Origin: Oscillospiraceae bacterium
GTDB taxonomy: Bacteria; Bacillota; Clostridia; Oscillospirales; Ruminococcaceae
Assembly: GCA_021199335.1 (NCBI GenBank)
Contig: JAJQIG010000046.1
Coordinates: forward strand, 195,428 to 259,427
DNA: 64,000 nt
Direction of reading: 5' to 3'
Under the pieces are notes generated by a model that had not been told where the DNA came from, searched no databases, and saw nothing but the letters and a program-made list of their open reading frames with translations. Shown here piece by piece: positions 8,609 to 15,759 of the stretch. Both the position numbers and the translations under genes were made by a program. Each line of letters begins with the position of its first letter. Position 1 is the first letter of the stretch.

Positions 8609-9184
8609 ATGTCCGAAGAAATAAAAATTGTCTCCGAAAGCTCAACCTCGGAGGATGGACCTGTCCATGAGCCGAAACAGAATTACGTTATCTATACAAT
8701 AATATCTGTCCTGCTGTTTGCATTGCTTTATGGATCATGGCAGTTTATCTCATCAAGGCTGTCAAGGGATTATGAAATGACTGTAAATGCCGATAGCTTT
8801 ACAGAATCGCAGCTTGGTGTTCTGAGAAATTATACCGAAATAAATTCCGAAAGCATCAATAAAATTACACTTTCGCGAGTCCAAAACCATATAAGCATCC
8901 GTGTCTATTACGAAAATATAGGCGACGCGGAAAAATTTATTTCCGATGCAATAAAGTTTGAGTATGGCAATGAGGAAACCGATGTCCGAACGGAGATATA
9001 TCCGTATGGCAACAGTGTTCCCGAATATGTCTATGCAAACCGTTATGTGAACATAGAAAACCCAAGCGCGGAATGCCTTGTCTATGAATATAATGATTCC
9101 TGCTATGCGGAGTTTCATTCAACCGAGATAGATTCCGAAATCTCGGCATTGTTTTCGGGCGCTGAAAAAGTCTATGATGAATAA
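8609..9184 (+). CDS. Unknown single-span membrane protein
   Basis: I do not recognise this 191-residue protein. It has an acidic/Ser-rich N-terminus (about 28 residues), one transmembrane helix at about residues 29-48 (IYTIISVLLFALLYGSW), and a C-terminal region of about 140 residues. That region is rich in Glu, Asn and Tyr, with strand-helix patterning and no cysteine pair that suggests an enzyme. An N-in/C-out topology is likely, with the soluble domain outside. A clear GGAGG (8593-8597) precedes ATG 8609. It is monocistronic, with a consensus promoter in front and a bidirectional terminator behind, which indicates a real, well-expressed gene. Confidence 0.75.
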   Translation: MSEEIKIVSESSTSEDGPVHEPKQNYVIYTIISVLLFALLYGSWQFISSRLSRDYEMTVNADSFTESQLGVLRNYTEINSESINKITLSRVQNHISIRVYYENIGDAEKFISDAIKFEYGNEETDVRTEIYPYGNSVPEYVYANRYVNIENPSAECLVYEYNDSCYAEFHSTEIDSEISALFSGAEKVYDE

Positions 9185-9187
9185 TTG

Positions 9188-9227
9188 ATGGCGGCAGTGA
9201 ATTTTACTCTGCCGCCATAATTTTTTC
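9188..9227 (+). terminator. Bidirectional intrinsic terminator
   Basis: Perfect 10-bp stem (9188-9197 with 9209-9218) then AATTTTTTCT on the plus strand. Its 3' arm overlaps the last codons of the convergent AI-2E family gene. Confidence 0.85.
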
Positions 9228-10358
9228 TGTAAAAACGCCGTAAACCACCGCCGTAAGAGGCACAGCAAGTAAAATCCCCGCACACCCGCCAATCCTTGCC
9301 CCGATAAGAATTGCAAGCAACACAGGCAGCGGCGGAAGTCCCACGCTCTTTCCGACAACCTTTGGATAAATAAGATTGTTTTCAAGCTGTTGGAGAACTA
9401 TTATATATAAGATAAACCATATCGCAGAAATCGGCTTTACAAGAAAAAGGAGAAATGCGCATGGTATTGTGCCGACAATTGCCCCAACAACAGGAATAAG
9501 TGCGGTTATGCCGATTATTGTACTTATGAGGAGCGCGTATTCAAAGCGAAAAAGTTTCATCCCGATGTAGCAAAGTACGCCCAAAATAAGCGCCTCTGTG
9601 ACCTGACCGCTTATGAAACGTGTGAAAACATCATAAACGGTGTGGTAAAGCGAGGCACAGTGTTGAAATGCATCATCGTTCATTATGTGTTTTGCGGTTT
9701 TTTGTACAATTACCCGTAACCGTTCCTTGCCAACAAGAATGTAAACCGAGATAATTATACCTATTATAAAGTCCGCAAAGCCTGAAATAAGGTCTGCGGT
9801 TCTTCCGTAAGCCTTTGCAATAACATCGGGAAAGGCTTCCCGGATTTTTTTTACGGCTGAGGTTATGACGGGCAGCAAGCCGAGGAAATCTTTGCTTTCA
9901 GCCGCCCTGTAATATTCCGTAAATTTTGTTCGGTATAAATCAGCGTTGTCAGCAAGAAGACTAAGGCTGTTCAAAAGCTGCGGTATGATAAACCATATTA
10001 TCCCTACTGAAAACGCAAAAATCAGACCATATCCTGTTATAACTGCCGCAATCCACAGCTTCTTCCGCCTTTCTCCCCAAAAAACAGCGCCCGTTTTTGT
10101 AATGCTGCGCATGGGAAGCAGTGGCTTGTGATAGGACCTTTTTGCAGCGTTATCCGATGCCTTTAGGAAAATATCGAAAATTTTGCAGATGGGTCGGTTT
10201 ATGATAAAAGCCGCAGCCATACCTATAATAACAGGTCTTAAAACCGATACTGCGGATACAAAAAAACCACCGAATAAATCAGGGTTTATAACGGCGGCAA
10301 GAATAACTGCTCCGCAGATAATAAAAAGCCACTTGTGCCTAAAATTAAATTCGCCCAT
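9204..10358 (-). CDS. AI-2E family transporter (PerM/YdiK/TqsA-like permease)
   Basis: An integral membrane protein of about 384 residues. It has a hydrophobic N-terminal pair, a long soluble middle, and the family's C-terminal hydrophobic block containing FISGQVTEALILGVLCYIGM and the stretch ITALIPVVGAIVGTIPCAFL, a hallmark of the UPF0118/AI-2E exporter family. Members include a proposed autoinducer-2 exporter and Na+/H+ antiporters, so the cargo is open. ATG 10358 is preferred over the GTG three codons upstream because AAGGTG lies at the right distance before the ATG. A second family member is at 53085-54407. The gene stands alone, convergent with the unknown membrane protein. Confidence 0.85.
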   Translation of the reverse strand: MGEFNFRHKWLFIICGAVILAAVINPDLFGGFFVSAVSVLRPVIIGMAAAFIINRPICKIFDIFLKASDNAAKRSYHKPLLPMRSITKTGAVFWGERRKKLWIAAVITGYGLIFAFSVGIIWFIIPQLLNSLSLLADNADLYRTKFTEYYRAAESKDFLGLLPVITSAVKKIREAFPDVIAKAYGRTADLISGFADFIIGIIISVYILVGKERLRVIVQKTAKHIMNDDAFQHCASLYHTVYDVFTRFISGQVTEALILGVLCYIGMKLFRFEYALLISTIIGITALIPVVGAIVGTIPCAFLLFLVKPISAIWFILYIIVLQQLENNLIYPKVVGKSVGLPPLPVLLAILIGARIGGCAGILLAVPLTAVVYGVFTEKIMAAE

Positions 10359-10472
10359 AAATATCACCTTGTACTGTTATTTTAGTCAAATTTTGGGCGA
10401 GATATTCACTTGCGGCAATAAACAAGAGGATAGGAATCCAAAATCGATTTCTATCCTCTTATTTTTTGTCCT

Positions 10473-11918
10473 TTACTTCTCAACAGGTTCACAGAGAATA
10501 CGAACCTTTGGCAGCTTGTTTACCGTGAAATAATAGTTTGTATCCCAATCACTGCCCTGCGTGCTGTCATTTTCACCGCTTGCGGGGGGAGCAAAGAGCT
10601 TTAAAGTTATATTTGCCGCACCGTTTAACGGTTTCTCAAAGAAAGCGCTCATAAGGTCTATCGTCCTTGCAGATGGCGACTTGTAGAACCATTTGCCATT
10701 GAGCTCCATCATGTAGTTGCCGTCATCATCATCATCAAAAACGACCTCGCAGAAATGAGGATTTTTTTCAAAGGAGAGGGGAATTGCAATTCCTTCCGCA
10801 TCCTCGGAGCAGCCCCAGCGCAGTGTAACAGGAAGGCTTATTTCCTCGGTCTGCTTCATCTCGGGGGAGAACCATTCGCTGTGAATAATCTCCTTGTATG
10901 TCGCAAGAAGCGGCTGCTCTATACCTACCTCGGGGTTGTTCGGATCTTCAATTTCAAGTCCAAGACGTCCCCTGTCACGGAATTGATACATCGTGAAGCC
11001 GCTGAACCAGTCAGCCTTTTCATCAACAAGTATCCTGCAGAAATCCTTAACCATCTGTGCCTGGTCATATGGACCTGTAACATCTCCGTCGGCGTTGAAT
11101 TCAGCCATAGTCATTGGCTTGCCCTCACCACCGTTAAGAAATTTATAGCGTTCGTAGCTGAGCTTTGTAAGGTTGTATGTATTATCAACCTTGCTCCTTG
11201 AGTGGGAATTTCCGCCGGGTTCGGCAACGTCATAGGGCCATCCCCAGTGAAGAGCCATATATTTGTCAACCGACCAAACATCTGCGGCGGGAACGCATTG
11301 AGCGAATTCCTTTTCCATCTCCATTTCCTCACCGCTTTCTGGATGTTCTATTCCGCCGATGCACATTACAACCTTTACATTCGGCGCATATTCGTGAATG
11401 ATATCCGTGAAATGAACAAAAAAGTCGGCAACACCCTGATAGGTTGTGCGTTTTGTAAATGAGAACCAGTTGCCCGTCGCCTCATGATTTATGCGAAGGA
11501 ACATTCTTCCGAACGGACGAAGATCCTTTGCAATTGCAATAAGCTGTTCATCGGAAACATTCGGATCAACGGTGAGCGTGAGATTAACGTCCTGACCGTG
11601 GCGGCGTACATCACGCATAAATGTGAAAGGCTCGCCCTCGGTGTTTCCCTCGAGCCCGCCCTTGTATGTAAAATAATCATCATAAGGATAATCCCACTGG
11701 AATGAGATGTCAGCATCCTTCATAACCTCGGAAATTCTGCCGGGGAACTCCTTGTCAAGCGGATAATAGCAATACATAAGCGAAACCGCACGATGCGGCC
11801 TGCCGAGCTTGTTTATGATATAATCCTGATTTACATATTCTCCTCTTTCGGAGCCGTCGCCAACGTCAACGGCGCATTTTGCAGCACCCATATGAATGCC
11901 GTAAGCCTTGTTTTCCAT
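10473..11918 (-). CDS. GH26-like glycoside hydrolase (clan A TIM barrel)
   Basis: About 481 residues with no signal peptide. RINHEATGNWFSF (about residue 150) resembles the GH26 acid/base motif RPxHExxGxWFxW. TMAEFNADGD (about residue 275) looks like the nucleophile strand of clan A retaining hydrolases. The C-terminal 130 residues form a separate, probably beta-sandwich, segment. GH26 enzymes cleave beta-mannans or related beta-glucans; the substrate here is an inference only, and an inactive or new subfamily is possible because the motifs are not exact. ATG 11918 is favoured over the upstream in-frame TTG because AAAGGCGG precedes it. A LacI/CcpA-type operator sits downstream of its -10 box, suggesting sugar-controlled expression. 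Confidence 0.6.
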   Translation of the reverse strand: MENKAYGIHMGAAKCAVDVGDGSERGEYVNQDYIINKLGRPHRAVSLMYCYYPLDKEFPGRISEVMKDADISFQWDYPYDDYFTYKGGLEGNTEGEPFTFMRDVRRHGQDVNLTLTVDPNVSDEQLIAIAKDLRPFGRMFLRINHEATGNWFSFTKRTTYQGVADFFVHFTDIIHEYAPNVKVVMCIGGIEHPESGEEMEMEKEFAQCVPAADVWSVDKYMALHWGWPYDVAEPGGNSHSRSKVDNTYNLTKLSYERYKFLNGGEGKPMTMAEFNADGDVTGPYDQAQMVKDFCRILVDEKADWFSGFTMYQFRDRGRLGLEIEDPNNPEVGIEQPLLATYKEIIHSEWFSPEMKQTEEISLPVTLRWGCSEDAEGIAIPLSFEKNPHFCEVVFDDDDDGNYMMELNGKWFYKSPSARTIDLMSAFFEKPLNGAANITLKLFAPPASGENDSTQGSDWDTNYYFTVNKLPKVRILCEPVEK

Positions 11919-11948
11919 AAAAAATCCGCCTTTCAAAATTTATTACTG

Positions 11949-11962
11949 AGAAAACGTTTCCA
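11949..11962 (-). promoter_or_regulatory. Candidate LacI-family / CcpA (cre) operator
   Basis: The near-palindrome GAAAACGTTTCC (11950-11961) has the central CG and flanks typical of LacI-family sites and partly fits the CcpA cre consensus. It lies between the -10 box and the start of the GH26-like gene, a roadblock/repressor position. Confidence 0.5.
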
Positions 11963-11978
11963 AAAACTGTTCAATATA

Positions 11979-12007
11979 AATTTATCATAAAAAAATCCCT
12001 CTGTCAA
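11979..12007 (-). promoter_or_regulatory. Sigma-A promoter for the GH26-like gene
   Basis: Minus strand TTGACA (12002-12007), 17 bases, TAAATT (11979-11984), about 60 bases upstream of ATG 11918. Confidence 0.65.
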
Positions 12008-12242
12008 CTACTTTTTTATTAACATTTGCATTATATGCATTACAATTTGGGGGTAAATTTATTTTTTCGGCTCAAATAAACTCTTGCGTTTATAAATTAA
12101 TCTCCTAAGTGTAGCTTGAGTCGGCATAATTTACATTTTTAAAGCTATCATTTGCAAAATATTAATATTTTTATAACAAAAATATGCTAAAATCAGCATA
12201 AGGTCTTAATCTCATGAGATTGAAGCAAAGGAAATTTGTTTT
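12008..12242. other. AT-rich divergent spacer before the yesM-like gene, with two inverted repeats
   Basis: With the GH26 promoter region, the spacer between the divergent genes is about 320 bases. It contains TATGCT-6-AGCATA (12183-12200) and the perfect 14-bp palindrome AATCTCATGAGATT (12208-12221), just ahead of the sensor kinase start. They could be operators. No gene is seen. Confidence 0.4.
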
Positions 12243-14042
12243 ATGATAAAGCTTATAAAAAAACTCCTTAATACCAATATCCGTACAAAGCTGATTGCAA
12301 TGTGTATGGTGGTAATTATCCCTGTTTTTGCCGCAGGCGTTTATCTTATTATCAATGCAGTCGGTATCATCCAGAATAGTATTGTGAATGAAGCCTTCGG
12401 CGATGCAGACAGCCTTGCAACTCGTCTTAAAGATACAATCTACACCACATCAACCGCCGCCGAACGAATCTATTTTGATGAGGATATAAACTTTATATTG
12501 AACAATACCTCCTATACGGAAAGTGATTACCGAATATATTACAGAGAGCATCCAACAGTTGAAAATTATCTTAAGGCGTTTTCTCAAATTGTGGATATAA
12601 CCTTTTATGTCGATAAGGAAAATTTCTTGTATAATGCTGATTTTCAGAGAATAACGGAAGAAATCCGTAAATCCTATTGGTTTATTGATGCCATGGACTA
12701 CAGCGCAGCAAGATGGCAGGTTATAAAAAGCCCTAACGATGGTAACTATTACCTGAGCTATGTAAGACAGGTTTATTCGGATGGGGGTGAATCCCTCGGC
12801 GTTATGGTCGTCTATGTAAGTCAAGGCTGGATTGAGGAGCTTATGAAGGACGAGGTTTTCAATATTGTTTTCGCTGTCCAGAACGGAATGGTTTTTTACA
12901 GCAATATGGCGGAATATGAGCTTGGAAAGGTCTTCGTTTCCCCCGACCTTGAGCTAAGTATGGGTGTTTCCGAAACCGTTGAGCTTACGGATGAGTGCCC
13001 CCTCACTGATAAAGGCTATACCATCGCATCTTGCTTTGACTATGAAAATACAGGAAACCTTTTCCAAATTTATCTTGTCAAACCCTACAGCACTGTTACA
13101 GGTGTCACAAAGGATTTGAGCTTTGGCTATATATGGTATATGACCCTTTGCTTTTTGCTCTCCATACTCATAACAATCTTCTTTACAACATATTTTGTTC
13201 GAAGAATCGAATTTCTCCGTGATCAAATGCACAGGGTTACCGTAGGCGATTTTAACCTTGAGGGAAGTATAAGCGGCGATGATGAAATAAATGAGCTATA
13301 TAACGACCTCCTCATAATGGTTGAAAGTATGCAGAAGCTTATTAACGAAAACTATGAGGCAAAGATTCAGTCGGAAACCTTTAAACTTAATCAAATGGAA
13401 GCGGAGTTTAAAACTCTTGCAAGCCAGATTAATCCCCATTTTCTCTATAATACGCTTGAAACAATACGAATGAAAGCGTATGTCAATAACGATAAGGAAA
13501 CTGCCGACCTTGTAAAAAAATTGGGTAAGTTTATGCGCCGCTGTCTTGAGGTAAAAAACAGTATGGTAACACTTGAATCAGAGCTGGAATTTACCAAGAG
13601 CTATCTTGAGCTTCAGTCGGCGCGTTTCGGCGATAGGGTTTCCTATACTATTGAAAATGAGGTTGATTCACAGTATAAAATCCTGCCGCTCATTATCCAG
13701 CCGATTGTTGAAAATGCATTTGTTCACGGAATAGAAAGCAGTAAGGGAAACGGTGTTATTGATATAAAAATAAAATACAGCGGCGAAAATGTAATTATTG
13801 AGGTAAGGGATAATGGTCAGGGTATCCCCGATGACAGAATGTCCGAGCTGCGTTGGAAGCTTGAGGAAAGCGATACATCCTCGGGAAAGAGCATCGGGCT
13901 TACAAATGTTAATAAGCGCATAAAAATGAACCATGGCGAAGGCTATGGATTGACCTTTTCCAGTAAGGTAGGAAGAGGTACAAGGGTAAGAATAACTCTG
14001 CCGAGGGATTCGGAAGCGGATTTTTCAAAATCCGAAAACTAA
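12243..14042 (+). CDS. Sensor histidine kinase, YesM type
   Basis: A 599-residue membrane sensor. One transmembrane helix is at about residues 18-42, and a large extracellular Cache-like domain follows to about 290. A second helix at about 295-320 leads to a HAMP segment near 325-375. The His_kinase domain carries NPHFLYNTLETIRMK, with the phosphoacceptor His near residue 399. An HATPase_c domain has N-box IVENAFVHG and G-boxes DNGQGIPD and GIGLTNVNKR (GIGL as SIGL). This layout is the LytS/YesM family, which typically senses carbohydrates or cell-wall fragments and phosphorylates a YesN-type regulator. That partner lies 40 bases downstream. The signal is unknown, but neighbouring sugar-binding and hydrolase genes fit glycan sensing. 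Confidence 0.92.
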   Translation: MIKLIKKLLNTNIRTKLIAMCMVVIIPVFAAGVYLIINAVGIIQNSIVNEAFGDADSLATRLKDTIYTTSTAAERIYFDEDINFILNNTSYTESDYRIYYREHPTVENYLKAFSQIVDITFYVDKENFLYNADFQRITEEIRKSYWFIDAMDYSAARWQVIKSPNDGNYYLSYVRQVYSDGGESLGVMVVYVSQGWIEELMKDEVFNIVFAVQNGMVFYSNMAEYELGKVFVSPDLELSMGVSETVELTDECPLTDKGYTIASCFDYENTGNLFQIYLVKPYSTVTGVTKDLSFGYIWYMTLCFLLSILITIFFTTYFVRRIEFLRDQMHRVTVGDFNLEGSISGDDEINELYNDLLIMVESMQKLINENYEAKIQSETFKLNQMEAEFKTLASQINPHFLYNTLETIRMKAYVNNDKETADLVKKLGKFMRRCLEVKNSMVTLESELEFTKSYLELQSARFGDRVSYTIENEVDSQYKILPLIIQPIVENAFVHGIESSKGNGVIDIKIKYSGENVIIEVRDNGQGIPDDRMSELRWKLEESDTSSGKSIGLTNVNKRIKMNHGEGYGLTFSSKVGRGTRVRITLPRDSEADFSKSEN

Positions 14043-14082
14043 TATATAGTATGTTTCTCAGCTAAAGAAAGGAAAAAAATCC

Positions 14083-15615
14083 ATGCTTAAAGTTATACTT
14101 GTCGATGATGAACCAAATGTCCGTCAGGGTGTGAAAATGATGATTCCTTGGGAGGAGCTTGACCTTGAAGTTGTTGCCGAGGGCGAGGATGGAGATGACG
14201 GACTTAATAAAATTCTTATCAATGACCCCGATATTGTTATCGCCGATGTAAAAATGCCGGGAATGACAGGCATACGAATGATTGAATCTGCCCGAAAAAG
14301 CGGCTTTAACGGCAAGGCGATTATTCTTTCGGGCTATTCCGATTTCACATATGCAAAGGAGGCTATCTCACTCGGTGTAAAACAATTTATCCTTAAACCC
14401 GTAGATGAGGATGAGCTTATAAAATGTCTTAAAACCGTACATGATGAAATTATTGCCGAAAAGGACAGCAGCATAAAGCTCCGAAAGGGCAGCGAGTATA
14501 TAAGTGAACAGCTTATAAGAAGCCTGCTTTTGGGTGAAACAATAACAAGTGATGGCGGCGAGCTTGATTCTTATAACTCATATAACAGCTTCAGCGTTGC
14601 GCTCATAAGCTCCGTTTCTGATAATTTCAGCAGTGGGAAGGCGGTTCTCCTTGATATGGTAAGGAAGCAGCTCTCCGATTATGAGGACATTGACGTTATC
14701 TCTATCGATTTGAGTGGTATGCTCGCGGTTATCTTTAAAGGCTGGAGCGATACAAAAATAAGGGAATGTCTTAATAAGCTGAATAGCGATTATAACAACC
14801 GAATTTTCATCACAATCGGTGATTCCGTTTCTGGGCCGAATCTTATTTCAGCTTCTTACCTTTCTGCAAATGAGCTTTACAGCAACAGGTTTCTGTACCT
14901 TCATTACGGCGTCGTTTCCTCCGACGATCTCTGCAAAGGGAAAGGCGATTCGGATACCCCCGTTGAAGGCTACGCAAAACAGCTGTTTACCTTTATGGAA
15001 ATTAATGATATATCACGCCTTGATGAATGCTTTGAGAAATTTCGGAACGCTCTATGCTGTAATTCATATACCCCCGAAAAAATTAGGATAGTCTGCATTA
15101 CAACCGTCCTTAACATTAAAGCGTTTATCGCAAAAAGCGTTGGTGATAAAAAATCGGAACAGTTCCGTGATGAAGTTATTATCGGTCAAATCGGGGCAAT
15201 GAACAGCCTTTATGAAATAATCGAACTTATGAAAAATGAGTTTACGGAGGTTTCGAACAATCTTTACGGCAAAACCACAAAAAGTACAATGGAACGTGTT
15301 GTTCGGTATATTCACGCCAATTACAGTCAGGAACTTCGTCTCGAAATGCTCGCTAATATTTTTGGCTATAACAGCGCATACCTTGGCAAGGTCTTTCACC
15401 AATATATGGGTGATAACTTCAATAACTATCTTGATAAAATAAGAATAACAGAAGCGAAGCGGCTTCTTGCTATGGATGAATACAAGGTATACGAGGTCGC
15501 TGAAAAGGTTGGTTATACAAACATAAATTATTTCCATAACAAATTTAAAAAGTATGTCGGAGTAAGTCCGCTGAACTATAAAAAATTATGCCAGGAAGAG
15601 GAGAACAAAAAATAA
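14083..15615 (+). CDS. Response regulator with AraC-type DNA-binding domain, YesN type
   Basis: 510 residues. The N-terminal receiver domain (1-120) has the acidic pocket VDDEPN, the phosphoacceptor Asp near residue 54 in IVIADVKMPGM, and the conserved Lys in FILKPVDEDE. A middle region of about 250 residues has no recognised fold, and the C-terminal AraC/XylS double helix-turn-helix runs from about 405 to 505, ending VGYTNINYFHNKFKKYVGVS. It is the cognate partner of the YesM-type kinase immediately upstream, and the pair probably forms one operon closed by the terminator at 15639. Targets are not known; candidates are the nearby solute-binding protein and GH26-like genes. Confidence 0.92.
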   Translation: MLKVILVDDEPNVRQGVKMMIPWEELDLEVVAEGEDGDDGLNKILINDPDIVIADVKMPGMTGIRMIESARKSGFNGKAIILSGYSDFTYAKEAISLGVKQFILKPVDEDELIKCLKTVHDEIIAEKDSSIKLRKGSEYISEQLIRSLLLGETITSDGGELDSYNSYNSFSVALISSVSDNFSSGKAVLLDMVRKQLSDYEDIDVISIDLSGMLAVIFKGWSDTKIRECLNKLNSDYNNRIFITIGDSVSGPNLISASYLSANELYSNRFLYLHYGVVSSDDLCKGKGDSDTPVEGYAKQLFTFMEINDISRLDECFEKFRNALCCNSYTPEKIRIVCITTVLNIKAFIAKSVGDKKSEQFRDEVIIGQIGAMNSLYEIIELMKNEFTEVSNNLYGKTTKSTMERVVRYIHANYSQELRLEMLANIFGYNSAYLGKVFHQYMGDNFNNYLDKIRITEAKRLLAMDEYKVYEVAEKVGYTNINYFHNKFKKYVGVSPLNYKKLCQEEENKK

Positions 15616-15638
15616 AGGTGAAAGACTAAACCTGAATG

Positions 15639-15673
15639 CTGCCACAATCTTTTGATTGCGGCAGTATTTTATT
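15639..15673 (+). terminator. Intrinsic terminator after the YesM/YesN pair
   Basis: An 11-bp stem with one mismatch (15639-15649 with 15654-15664), tetraloop TTTT, then TATTTTATTT. Confidence 0.8.
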
Positions 15674-15759
15674 TGAATAATTTCCGTAACCGACAAATAT
15701 TTCAACGATTAGGTGGGATAATATGACTGTATATTGAATTTTTTTGAGGTGCTGAAGAA

